In this document: positions 14,274 through 21,744 of the stretch, one piece after another
Layout of the letters: each line of letters starts with the position of its first letter
Numbering within the stretch: the first letter of the stretch is position 1
Assembly: GCF_937873925.1 (NCBI RefSeq)
Contig: NZ_CALNAT010000238.1
Coordinates: forward strand, 1 to 32,506
Direction of reading: 5' to 3'
DNA: 32,506 nucleotides
From: an uncultured Proteiniphilum sp.
GTDB taxonomy: Bacteria; Bacteroidota; Bacteroidia; Bacteroidales; Dysgonomonadaceae
Program-made: the position numbers and the translations under genes
Notes under the pieces: generated by a model
The model's input: only the letters and a program-made list of their open reading frames with translations
The model's database searches: none
Told to the model about the DNA's origin: nothing

Positions 14274-15110
14274 TTAATAGCTCTCTTCCGCCGAGGGGAA
14301 ATCGGACGATTTAACGTCGTGTATGTATTGCTGAACAGCCGACGTGATCTCGTCGAAGAGGTTGGCGTATCTGCGCAGGAAACGGGGTGAAAAGCCTTTA
14401 TTGAGCCCCAGCATATCGTGCATCACCAGCACCTGACCGTCCACGTGCGGCCCTGCACCAATCCCTATGATCGGGATAGTCAATTCTGCCGTCACTTTCC
14501 CTGCCAGCGCTGCCGGAATTTTTTCCAACACGATGGAACAGCATCCTGCTTCCTGCAATAGCCGGGCATCCTCCATCAGTTTTTCCGCTTCCTCCTTTTC
14601 CTCTGCACGTACAGCGTATGTTCCGTACTTGTTGATCGATTGCGGCATCAGTCCCAGATGTCCCATTACGGGGATACCGGCATTCAGGAGAGCCCCTACT
14701 GATTCGAGAATCTCTTTTCCTCCTTCCAGCTTAAGGCAATCAGCCTGCGTTTCCTTCATAATTTTCACTGCATTGGCTACTGCGTCATAAGGATTTCCCT
14801 GATAACTGCCGAAGGGCATGTCTATCACCACCATCGCCCGCTTTACCCCGTTCATCACCGATTTGCCGTGATAGATCATCTGATCCACCGTCATCGGGAG
14901 CGTGGTACTGTTTCCCGCCATCACATTGGAAGCCGAATCTCCCACAAGGATCACATCCATACCCGCCTGATCTATGGCCAATGCCATGGAATAATCATAG
15001 GCGGTGAGCATCGATATTTTTTCGCCCTGCTGCTTCATCTCCCGCAAACGGTGCGTGGTCACTTTTTTCTGGTTACCGGTAGAAAGATATCCTCTTTTAT
15101 TTTCTGACAT
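14274..15110 (-). CDS. panB: 3-methyl-2-oxobutanoate hydroxymethyltransferase
   Basis: First enzyme of the pantothenate branch: it makes ketopantoate from 2-oxoisovalerate and methylene-tetrahydrofolate. The ATG at 15110-15108 (MSENKRGYLSTGNQKKVTTHRL) gives 278 residues. 'ISMLTAYDYSMALAIDQAGMDVILVGDS' and 'MVVIDMPFGSYQ' contain the metal- and substrate-binding Asp residues; 'ADCLKLEGG' has the conserved Lys, and 'CCSIVLEKIPAALA' the conserved Glu. Length and sequence are typical. An upstream extension to 15224 overlaps the promoter and is rejected. panC and panD are not adjacent. Confidence 0.97.
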   Translation of the reverse strand: MSENKRGYLSTGNQKKVTTHRLREMKQQGEKISMLTAYDYSMALAIDQAGMDVILVGDSASNVMAGNSTTLPMTVDQMIYHGKSVMNGVKRAMVVIDMPFGSYQGNPYDAVANAVKIMKETQADCLKLEGGKEILESVGALLNAGIPVMGHLGLMPQSINKYGTYAVRAEEKEEAEKLMEDARLLQEAGCCSIVLEKIPAALAGKVTAELTIPIIGIGAGPHVDGQVLVMHDMLGLNKGFSPRFLRRYANLFDEITSAVQQYIHDVKSSDFPSAEESY

Positions 15111-15154
15111 CTGTTTTATAGCTTTAATAATTTTGATATTATTGTTCTGTATCG

Positions 15155-15185
15155 CAAAGGTAGTGCTTTTACAGATTCCCTCAAA
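15155..15185 (-). promoter_or_regulatory. Full Bacteroidetes-type promoter for panB
   Basis: Minus strand: TTTG (15185-15182), 19-base spacer, TACCTTTG (15162-15155). Exact match to the consensus and same -7 hexamer as asnA. It is just beyond the upstream gene's terminator. Confidence 0.75.
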
Positions 15186-15186
15186 C

Positions 15187-15217
15187 ACAAAAAAGCCGGG
15201 AATTGAATTGTCCCGGC
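15187..15217 (-). terminator. Intrinsic terminator of the FadL-type gene
   Basis: Minus strand: GCCGGGA (15217-15211), 9-base loop, TCCCGGC (15201-15195), then TTTTTTGTG. A 7-bp GC stem with a T-run, placed 26 bases after the gene's stop and immediately before the panB promoter. Confidence 0.85.
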
Positions 15218-15242
15218 CTCTCATGACAGAAATTTTGATTAC

Positions 15243-16799
15243 TTAAAACCTATATCCTAAAGTGAGCAATCCTCTGACGGAATTGTTTTTCAGGGAAAAG
15301 GGAGTCGCGTCTATGTCGAGTACATCATCGACATAGTAATTGGGAAAAGGATAGAGATCGTCTTTTTGGGTTTTATAGACAATCGCCAGATCGAGATAGA
15401 AATTCCTGTTGAAACGGTATCCGACCCCTCCGGTAAAGTAATTGGTGTCCCCTTCAATCCGGAAAATGCTGTTCGACCCTGCGATAACAGCATCACCGAA
15501 TTTTACCAGATCGGCATCATAGGGATTTTGCATCCATGCATATCCCAGCCTGCCGGAGAATTGGGGTGTAAAACGGTATTCCATCCCTACTTTTACAGTC
15601 GATGTCAGCTTGTGATCTTCCGTAATATATTCGTTATCCTGATCATACCAGGAAGGATCATCCATGGAGTTGGAAGGAACCTTCAGTTTCATGTTACTGT
15701 AATCGACCACTTCATAATCCAGACTGGCGATAAAGTTGTTCCCCAATACAGTTGCCACACTCGCCACTATCTTTCCGGGTGTTTTCAAATCATAATTGTT
15801 GGTGAAAACTGCCGAGTAGGTCATATCTTCAGGATTATAATTGGGATCTGTTACAAAGGCTCCCATATCATCATCGAGTTGGGCCTCATAAGTTTCCGTC
15901 AGGGCATACCAGGTAGGCGTATGCCAGGCAAGACCGATCCGGAAAGCGTTCACCGGCCTGTAGATCGCCCCGAATTTAGCACCTACGCCTGCTCCGTTGA
16001 CGGTCAACCAGTTGGTCAATGTATATTCGCCCTCGTCATCGAAATCTTCCAGATAATCGGAAGCAAGGTCATAGAAAATATCTTTGATAGAAAGCGACAT
16101 ACCGACATTCAATACATTGTTGATAGTCGTCCCCACCGTGAAGTCATAATTATCAATATAACCCTTTTCATAGGTACGGATCTCATTATAGGGTGTTGCA
16201 CCGCGTGTATTTACAGGAGTATAACTCGCCCCGTCATTTGACGATCTTATAAGGTATGAATTATACCCTAGGACAGATAGCCAGGGTTGATCGAGAAACG
16301 GATCGGGAAGATTTTTCCCCAATTCCAGGTCTGAGGGTTTAATACCTGCACTTTCTCGGACCATATAATCGATCAGGGTATTGTTAGGGCTTCCCATCGC
16401 AAAAACCTCCTTATCGAACGATTTCAGCTTATTGTAAGAGAAACCGAAATTGATCAGCGGCATCACGTCGTTTCTCAACGGGAAATAACCTACAAATCCG
16501 ATGTTATCCATATTAAAGCGGTTCTTATGGGCATCACTGCTCCCGACAACCGAAGCCTCGCGCGACAGATTCAGCGTACCCATCACTTCTGAACTGCGGT
16601 ATACCGCTATGCCAGCGGGATTAACGGAGACACCGGTCAGGTCGCCTCCCAAAGCGCCGAAAGCTCCTCCCATAGACATGGCGCGGGCGGTACCGTGAAG
16701 ATCTTCCCGTGAAAAGCGCAAAGCGTCGAGTTCACTTTGGGAAAACAAAGGTCCCGAAAGTATGAATAACGAAAAAAGGATATAAGAAATCTTCTTCAT
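15243..16799 (-). CDS. FadL/OmpP1-type outer membrane protein
   Basis: This beta-barrel outer-membrane protein, with start MKKISYILFSLFILSGPLFSQ as signal peptide (ATG at 16799), has 518 residues; an ATG four codons upstream (16811) is possible. The N-terminal hatch-like block 'SREDLHGTARAMSMGGAFGALGGDLTGVSVNPAGIAVY' is the OmpP1/FadL/TodX signature (the 'NPAGIA' motif). The rest alternates in strands, with 'FSGRLGYAWMQNPYD' and an aromatic end 'RGLLTLGYRF' terminating in Phe. Family members import hydrophobic molecules such as fatty acids; the substrate here is unknown. It lies downstream of the low-complexity gene with a 32-bp gap, forming a probable two-gene unit. Confidence 0.92.
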   Translation of the reverse strand: MKKISYILFSLFILSGPLFSQSELDALRFSREDLHGTARAMSMGGAFGALGGDLTGVSVNPAGIAVYRSSEVMGTLNLSREASVVGSSDAHKNRFNMDNIGFVGYFPLRNDVMPLINFGFSYNKLKSFDKEVFAMGSPNNTLIDYMVRESAGIKPSDLELGKNLPDPFLDQPWLSVLGYNSYLIRSSNDGASYTPVNTRGATPYNEIRTYEKGYIDNYDFTVGTTINNVLNVGMSLSIKDIFYDLASDYLEDFDDEGEYTLTNWLTVNGAGVGAKFGAIYRPVNAFRIGLAWHTPTWYALTETYEAQLDDDMGAFVTDPNYNPEDMTYSAVFTNNYDLKTPGKIVASVATVLGNNFIASLDYEVVDYSNMKLKVPSNSMDDPSWYDQDNEYITEDHKLTSTVKVGMEYRFTPQFSGRLGYAWMQNPYDADLVKFGDAVIAGSNSIFRIEGDTNYFTGGVGYRFNRNFYLDLAIVYKTQKDDLYPFPNYYVDDVLDIDATPFSLKNNSVRGLLTLGYRF

Positions 16800-16831
16800 A
16801 TGATTAAGCATTTAATTTTCATTTCATCCTG

Positions 16832-18145
16832 TTATCTGCGGCCACTGCTGGAGCGTCCGCTGCTACCGCTGCTACCACTGCTGCCGCCGGAACTACGCCC
16901 GCTGCTACTGCTCCCGCTGCTACTCCCGAAAGAGCCGGACGAGGAGGAACTGCTCCTGCTGGGCGTGGAATAGGTTGAAGAACTCCTGGTCGTCGAACTG
17001 CTTCTTGACGGAGTTGAATAGGTGTTGCTGTTCCGGCTGGGTGTCGTGCTTCTTTCGTAGGTAGAACTGCTTCTTGAAGGGGTGGTCGTCGTACTTCTTT
17101 CGTAGGTCCTCGATGAACTTCTTCCGCTGTTATATGCATCCGACGACCGGGTAGATTGGGTTGTCCGGTTGATCGAGCCTGCTCTCGAGGTGGTGGTCGA
17201 ACGGTCGATCACCTGCCCGTTTCGGGAATCATACGCTCTGCCGGAGTTATCGATAATTCTGGTCCTGGGTGTAGTAGACGCACTTCTGCTGTTCACGGAA
17301 GAACTGCTCCTGCCGGAAACAGCGCTTCTGGTAGAAGTGGCACTTCTTTCTGAAACAGCGCTACGGCTACTGCTTCTTGATGCCCTGCCCGAAAGATTCG
17401 CCATGGAAGAGGTCTCCCTGTTAGCAGAGCTTCTTCTGTACATACCCGAACTTCTTCCTGAACGGTTATGGGTCAGGCTGCTGTAATAGCCGTCATAAAA
17501 TCCGTGAGAGTAGCCGCCTCCCCAATATCCGCCGTAACCGTAATACCAGGGATCGTACCAACCGCCATAATACCAGGGAGAGTACCATCTGCTGTAATAC
17601 CACGGGCTGTGCCAGCCGTACCAGCCGCCATAACCGTAGTACCAGGGGCTGTACCAGCCACCATAATACCATGGGTCATACCAGGGATAAAAGGAGCCCC
17701 ATCCCATACCATAGTATATATTGGTGTTCCATCCCCGGTTGTTATAATTTTCATAGAGGTCATCCCCTACGTAGACAATCACCTCATCCGCACCGGTAAT
17801 CTTGATACTCGATTCGGGATCATGGAACCGGACAATCCTGTCGGTATATGTATACTCTTCGTAATTATCCTGATCCTGTCCGTTCAAAGAATCATCCGTC
17901 AAGACGTTACCATCACCGCGACGATTATATTCGTCCACATCCCTGCCGTTGGCCGTCACCTCCATATTCGATGCATCACCCTGCACGATCACCACTTTTT
18001 TCTTTTGCGGTTCTTCGGCTTTTTTCTGAACCATTACAGGTTCTTTTTTGGCAGGATCGGCATAAATATCATCCCATTCCTGGGCGAAACCGAACAATGG
18101 TACCGCCATCAGCAAAACTGTAAGCAAGTTTTTTATAGTTTTCAT
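16832..18145 (-). CDS. Exported low-complexity protein: Tyr/Trp/Gly-rich then Ser/Arg-rich
   Basis: This 437-residue protein has a signal peptide (MKTIKNLLTVLLMAVPLFGFAQ). Residues 23-60 are Lys/Glu-rich and 60-140 acidic, with 'PESSIKITGADEVIVYVGDD' as the only globular-looking piece. Residues 143-221 are tandem aromatic repeats of the type 'WYSPWYYGGWYDPWYYGYGG'. Residues 229-437 are almost entirely Ser, Arg, Thr and Gly, with recurring 'TTTPSRSSSTYERS' and 'YSTPSRSSS' units, ending in 'SSGRSSSGRR'. I do not recognise the function. The make-up suggests a disordered, sticky envelope or surface protein. It is the first gene of a unit with the FadL-type porin. It has no lipobox. Confidence 0.85.
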   Translation of the reverse strand: MKTIKNLLTVLLMAVPLFGFAQEWDDIYADPAKKEPVMVQKKAEEPQKKKVVIVQGDASNMEVTANGRDVDEYNRRGDGNVLTDDSLNGQDQDNYEEYTYTDRIVRFHDPESSIKITGADEVIVYVGDDLYENYNNRGWNTNIYYGMGWGSFYPWYDPWYYGGWYSPWYYGYGGWYGWHSPWYYSRWYSPWYYGGWYDPWYYGYGGYWGGGYSHGFYDGYYSSLTHNRSGRSSGMYRRSSANRETSSMANLSGRASRSSSRSAVSERSATSTRSAVSGRSSSSVNSRSASTTPRTRIIDNSGRAYDSRNGQVIDRSTTTSRAGSINRTTQSTRSSDAYNSGRSSSRTYERSTTTTPSRSSSTYERSTTPSRNSNTYSTPSRSSSTTRSSSTYSTPSRSSSSSSGSFGSSSGSSSSGRSSGGSSGSSGSSGRSSSGRR

Positions 18146-18495
18146 CGTTTCTCCCTCTTATATTTGTTTGTAAATAATTCTATCTGTCACACTATGACTC
18201 AAAAACTCCCGAAAAGTTTAAAGGAACATTCACTAAAGTTAGACTCTTTTCCGCCATGGCCTATTCAATTAACTTAGTTGTTTTCTATATCTGACATAAT
18301 TAAAACAAGTTTTACCTCCGCACTTGCTTATCGAAAACATTCCAAGCAATCTTGACTCTCCCCATTCAACTTAACGGAAATATTTTCTTTTCTTCCCTTA
18401 ATCTACAAAAATAGTAAATGTTACACAATAAAGATGCAGACGGTAACAAAACGCTGCGCATGGTTAGGTTAAAAAAACAAAACCGGCGGCGGTAA
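18146..18495. other. 350-bp intergenic region upstream of the low-complexity protein
   Basis: No gene seen. Promoter candidate: minus-strand TATTTTTG (18413-18406), exact -7 match, with no good -33; it would give a leader near 255 bases for the low-complexity gene. A nearer weak match is TAACTTTA (about 18242-18235). Just left of the hydrolase stop, GCCGCCGGTTTTGTTTTTTT reads leftward and may weakly terminate that gene. Confidence 0.5.
18406..18413 (-). promoter_or_regulatory. -7 element (TATTTTTG), possible promoter of the low-complexity gene
   Basis: Exact TAnnTTTG match on the minus strand, no -33 found at the standard distance. If used, the leader is about 255 bases, unusually long for this genome. 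Confidence 0.35.
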
Positions 18496-19254
18496 TCAGA
18501 CCGATATCTCCAGTCCGTCATATGCCAGTAAAACGTGGGGCGGTAGTTCATTCTCCACTGCTGCATGCAAGCCTATTTCATGGCTCATATGGGTCAAATA
18601 AGCAATTTCCGGTTTTACCCGGTCTATTATTTTCAATGCCTGGTCCATTGTCTGATGTGAGATGTGCTCCGTTTTCCTGAGCGCACTGACGACCAGCGTA
18701 TTTACACCGTCCAGTTTTTCCAGTTCTGTTTCCGCAATTGTTTTTATATCGGTCAGGTAAGCAAAATTCCGGATACGGAATCCCAGAATGGGTAACCGGT
18801 AATGCATCACCCGGACGGGCGTCACTTTCACCGTTCCTATCTGAAAGTCACGGTCGACGCTGATCCGCCTGACGGCAAGGTTGGGTACACCTCCGTAGGT
18901 ATGTTCTCCAAAGCAATAGGGTAACCTCTCTTTGAGAACGTTTTCGAGGCGCTCCTCCATGTAGAGATCTACCGCCCCGAAAACGGAGAACGGCCGCAGA
19001 TCATCTATACCTCCCACGTGGTCATAATGCTCATGAGTGAAGAGAATACCGTCAATTTTTTCGAATGGGAGGGATAACATCTGCTGTCGGAGATCGGGCG
19101 AGCAATCCATCATGAGCACTTTGTCGTCGATCTCAATCCTTACGGAAGCCCGGAGTCGTTTATCCCTCCTATCGCCAGAATTGCAGACTTCACATCTGCA
19201 ACCGATTTGCGGCACACCGGTGGAAGTTCCCGTACCCAAAAATCTCACTTTCAT
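18496..19254 (-). CDS. PhnP-like metallo-beta-lactamase-fold hydrolase
   Basis: The ATG at 19254-19252 gives 252 residues starting MKVRFLGTGTSTGVPQIGCRC. 'FLGTGTSTGVP' is the first strand of this MBL group; the 'GCRCEVC' cysteines (19-24) match the structural zinc site of PhnP. The metal motif is 'FTHEHYDHVGG' (His74, His76, Asp78, His79), followed by 'VMHYRLPILGFRI', 'AYLTDIKTI' and 'AYLTHMSHEIG' for the remaining ligands. PhnP is a cyclic phosphodiesterase in phosphonate breakdown, but no phn genes are near, so the substrate is unknown. Such proteins are common single genes in Bacteroidetes. A longer start at 19317 overlaps the terminator of the upstream gene and is rejected. Confidence 0.9.
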   Translation of the reverse strand: MKVRFLGTGTSTGVPQIGCRCEVCNSGDRRDKRLRASVRIEIDDKVLMMDCSPDLRQQMLSLPFEKIDGILFTHEHYDHVGGIDDLRPFSVFGAVDLYMEERLENVLKERLPYCFGEHTYGGVPNLAVRRISVDRDFQIGTVKVTPVRVMHYRLPILGFRIRNFAYLTDIKTIAETELEKLDGVNTLVVSALRKTEHISHQTMDQALKIIDRVKPEIAYLTHMSHEIGLHAAVENELPPHVLLAYDGLEISV

Positions 19255-19268
19255 ACACTTACTGTCAA

Positions 19269-19305
19269 GAAAAAAGCCACCACATTCTCTGAAACGGGCG
19301 GCTTT
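19269..19305 (-). terminator. Intrinsic terminator of the SPOR lipoprotein gene
   Basis: Minus strand: AAAGCCGCC (19305-19297), 15-base loop, GGTGGCTTT (19281-19273) with one mismatch, then TTTCTTG. A 9-bp stem with T-run, 57 bases after the gene's stop. Confidence 0.7.
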
Positions 19306-19362
19306 CTGTTTATACATTATCAGAACAAAGCAGGAGGGGCTCCGGAGTCTGATAGGTGAAGA

Positions 19363-19875
19363 TCAGTATTCTCTTTCCAAAATCCAAAGATCATTGAAAG
19401 GCACTCCATAAGTTCTTCTCAGATAATCGGTATTTCCCTTGGCTGAATAAGTCCGGTAGATCTCGTCACGCCTGGCTGCTGCCTGCGCTTTATCATCGTA
19501 GCTGGCAACAATCACACGGTACATACCTTGTTCATTCTGCGCCAGGATCACCTGATGTCCTTCATTCTCCATACGATTTTTCAATGACTCTGCGTTCAGC
19601 TTCACGCTCAGTGACGCGATCACTACGTTAAATCTCTTCAATCCCGCGGCATCGGTCGGGTAAACCGGCTCCACCTTCTCTTTCCTGACGGAGACCTCTA
19701 CCGGAGGAAGGGAACTGGCATCTTTTACCACCGTGGTAGGCTGAGATGCAGTCTGTTGCATTTCTCTTTCTTTGGCTGCTTCATACACTTGTTTATAAGC
19801 GCTTTGTTTAGGTTTGCAGGATACCCCGATAAGCAGCAGGGTTATTAAAACCAATGCGTAATGGAATTTCTTCAT
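19363..19875 (-). CDS. SPOR-domain lipoprotein
   Basis: A 170-residue protein with a lipoprotein signal (MKKFHYALVLITLLLIGVSC, Cys20). A Gln/Ala/Glu-rich linker (21-75) leads to a SPOR domain at about 80-165: 'RFNVVIASLSVKLNAESLKNRMENEGHQVILAQNEQGMYRVIVASYDDKAQAAARRDEI'. SPOR domains bind denuded peptidoglycan at septa, so it probably acts in the periplasm on cell-wall or division sites. It lies alone after the DUF4382 gene, with its own -7 element. Family typical. Confidence 0.9.
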   Translation of the reverse strand: MKKFHYALVLITLLLIGVSCKPKQSAYKQVYEAAKEREMQQTASQPTTVVKDASSLPPVEVSVRKEKVEPVYPTDAAGLKRFNVVIASLSVKLNAESLKNRMENEGHQVILAQNEQGMYRVIVASYDDKAQAAARRDEIYRTYSAKGNTDYLRRTYGVPFNDLWILEREY

Positions 19876-19963
19876 GCCTGTTCAATATTTATTAAATTGT
19901 TCATTTACATTTACTGTATCAACTCATCATCCGTTTTCATTATCCTATAACGAAATCGTGCAG

Positions 19964-19971
19964 CAAAGATA
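19964..19971 (-). promoter_or_regulatory. -7 element (TATCTTTG) for the SPOR lipoprotein
   Basis: Minus-strand exact TAnnTTTG match, 88 bases before the ATG. A second exact match faces right at 19991-19998 (TATCTTTG) and has no gene after it. No -33 elements found for either. Confidence 0.5.
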
Positions 19972-20032
19972 ATAAAGATGAGGTTGATTGTATCTTTGTG
20001 CATGTGAAAATAAATTAAAAAGGGGTATATGG

Positions 20033-20860
20033 CTAAAAAGCCTTCAACCGGATGGGTTGGGTGATGTCGGTGGTCTTCCCCGCCTCGAGGGTACTGATGA
20101 ACACTGTGTCACGGTAGTTGGACCCGGGAGAGGCAACCACGTGTACCTCCCACTCTCCCTCCTTTAATCCGATAAACTGGAACGTCCCCGTATTGTCACC
20201 GAGGGTCTCTCTCTCGGGAAGGGTGAGAAGGGTATCTTCATCCTGTATAATTTTTACGAACGGACTGGCCCCTATCAACGGCGTCACAGAACCCCGCAAT
20301 TTTCCGCCATAGGTCTCAGGGAAAGCCCTTGCCACCGGCTCCAGAAAATAACTGCCGTTCGATTCCCGGACGGAAAGGGCGGCATTCAAATCGATAATCA
20401 TACTGGAGATAGTATTGATCCGTAGATCCATTTTCACAGCGTCAATAAATATGCCGTCCACCAATTCGTCGGGGATTTGCAGAGGGAAGGGCTTATCGGT
20501 ATTGGTTACCAGCCGGTTGTCATTTCCAAGCACCAGTTTGATCCGCTGAAGCTCCCCACCGGCAGGAATATACTGATCGACCAACTGTACCGTTTTACCG
20601 TTCATCAGCTTCAATATGTCATAAGTCCTTCCCGAAAATTCGAGAGAAATCCACTCTCCTTCATTACTGACGGTGTCAACCAGAAAAACCTCTATCTCCC
20701 TGATATCGACATAAAGCTCCTTGATGACCGGGGAAGTAGCATCAGTCAGTTTGAGGCGGAAGCGTGAAGCATTCACGCTGGGATCGTCCCCCTCGCAAGC
20801 CTGCCATGAAAAAACAAGAACGGCGATGAACAGAATATATCGAAAAAGCCTGTTAAGCAT
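20033..20860 (-). CDS. DUF4382 family lipoprotein
   Basis: A 275-residue lipoprotein (signal 'LFIAVLVFSWQAC', Cys22). DUF4382 covers about 32-175: 'SRFRLKLTDATSPVIKELYVDIREIEVFL', 'RTYDILKLMNGKTVQLVDQYIPAGGELQRIKLVLGNDNRL' and 'FLEPVARAF' are its diagnostic blocks. A second Ig-like carboxypeptidase-regulatory type domain follows from about 190 ('GKLRGSVTPLIGASPFVKIIQDEDTLLTLPERETLGDNTGTFQFIGLKEGEWEVHVVASPG'). Function is unknown; probably outer-membrane-anchored. A TAATTTTG element is upstream. Confidence 0.9.
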   Translation of the reverse strand: MLNRLFRYILFIAVLVFSWQACEGDDPSVNASRFRLKLTDATSPVIKELYVDIREIEVFLVDTVSNEGEWISLEFSGRTYDILKLMNGKTVQLVDQYIPAGGELQRIKLVLGNDNRLVTNTDKPFPLQIPDELVDGIFIDAVKMDLRINTISSMIIDLNAALSVRESNGSYFLEPVARAFPETYGGKLRGSVTPLIGASPFVKIIQDEDTLLTLPERETLGDNTGTFQFIGLKEGEWEVHVVASPGSNYRDTVFISTLEAGKTTDITQPIRLKAF

Positions 20861-20893
20861 ACTGTAAATTTCTCTTTCAGGGTGTATGAGCTA

Positions 20894-20901
20894 CAAAATT
20901 A
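20894..20901 (-). promoter_or_regulatory. -7 element (TAATTTTG) for the DUF4382 gene
   Basis: Exact TAnnTTTG on the minus strand, 33 bases before the ATG. No -33 TTTG at the normal distance. Confidence 0.45.
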
Positions 20902-21002
20902 CATAATCCCGATCGCATCTGCCATAAAAAACAATTAATTTTCCTGAATTCAAAAAAAACAAATCGTTTTCATATCTGTTATATCGTTAAAGAACCAAGA
21001 CT

Positions 21003-21031
21003 AATGGGACGAATATGCCAATGGGACGAAT
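21003..21031. repeat. 12-bp direct repeat AATGGGACGAAT, period 17
   Basis: AATGGGACGAAT occurs at 21003-21014 and again at 21020-21031, upstream of the lipoprotein gene at 21118. Could be paired regulator sites or a replication-slippage product. Confidence 0.7.
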
Positions 21032-21055
21032 GTGATTAGGCAGAAAGGAGATTTC

Positions 21056-21097
21056 TTCTAATTTCTTAGTTCTTAGGTCTCAGTTCTTAGTTCTAAA
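21056..21097 (+). repeat. Six tandem heptamers of the TTCTTAG type just before a lipoprotein gene
   Basis: Units run TTCTAAT, TTCTTAG, TTCTTAG, GTCTCAG, TTCTTAG, TTCTAAA, in register at a 7-base period. The array ends 20 bases before the ATG at 21118, so it lies in or by the promoter/leader. Two of the units have point changes, suggesting it is not freshly expanded. Confidence 0.75.
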
Positions 21098-21117
21098 TTC
21101 AAATATAAAATCATCTT

Positions 21118-21720
21118 ATGAAGAAAACGAACCCATTCCTCTTTTTTATTTCCTTCCTGATAGTTCTTTTCGCGACAGCGTGTAACCAACAACACAAAAA
21201 GAATAAAGGGAACAGTGTCTCCCCCTCCGCAACCGCGCGTCCGGGCACGTCGCAAAGTCAATCCGCCGAAAAGTTATATGAGCGACTGATGTCCTCTTTC
21301 GGCGACGATTGGATGGAAAGGGAGGCGGATCCCGACCTTTATCCCGAGTATTACGGCGGGTCCTTCGTCAATAATACCGGTACGTTCGTGGTTACGGTGA
21401 CCCGTAACCGGGAGGAAAACAAAAGGGTGCTGGCAGATATCCTCGGTACGGACAATTTTAATGTGGAGACCGTACAATATTCCTACCGGCAGATGATGCT
21501 GGTGATGGACAGGATAGACGCCTTCCTGATGAACAATACTATTGCCGAAGATCACCCACTGATGACCCGTTTTGCCGGCGCCTATCCCGACGTGATGGAA
21601 AACCGTGTAAAGGTACTTCTTACGGAAATTGACGATGCAACCATCCGGCTTTTTCAGAAGGATATAACCAATTCTCCCCTGGTGGTCTTCGAACAGGGAG
21701 AGTTGCCTGTAGTGGAATAA
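21118..21720 (+). CDS. Lipoprotein of unknown function (possible serine-protease prodomain-like core)
   Basis: A 200-residue lipoprotein (signal 'PFLFFISFLIVLFATAC', Cys22) with a Ser/Gln-rich linker (25-50). The core 'DDWMEREADPDLYPEYYGGSFVNNTGTFVVTVT' has the shape of the D-P...YGG..I/V...G.L.V..T motif found in S1-type protease prodomains and related alpha/beta modules, but no protease domain follows; this likeness is from memory and weak. The remainder ('RQMMLVMDRIDAFLMNNT', 'RVKVLLTEIDDATIRLFQK') is helical with a strand. Function unknown. It converges with gcvP over a 24-bp gap. Confidence 0.75.
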   Translation: MKKTNPFLFFISFLIVLFATACNQQHKKNKGNSVSPSATARPGTSQSQSAEKLYERLMSSFGDDWMEREADPDLYPEYYGGSFVNNTGTFVVTVTRNREENKRVLADILGTDNFNVETVQYSYRQMMLVMDRIDAFLMNNTIAEDHPLMTRFAGAYPDVMENRVKVLLTEIDDATIRLFQKDITNSPLVVFEQGELPVVE

Positions 21721-21744
21721 CGGGATAAACGGAGAGTTTCCGGA

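Noticed and set aside
15366..16241. 291-codon rightward ORF within the FadL-type gene
   Set aside because: It is wholly antisense to a well-supported outer-membrane protein gene and has no recognisable domain.
17468..18277. 269-codon ORF opposite the low-complexity gene
   Set aside because: It is an open antisense frame created by the biased codons of the aromatic/Gly-rich repeats; Val/Ile/Pro-rich shadow with no domain or start context.
18496..19254. Phosphonate-utilisation gene phnP proper
   Set aside because: The fold and zinc cysteines fit, but there are no other phn genes, so I kept only 'PhnP-like'.
21056..21097. CRISPR-like array
   Set aside because: The units are 7 bases with no spacers and no cas genes; it is a simple tandem repeat.
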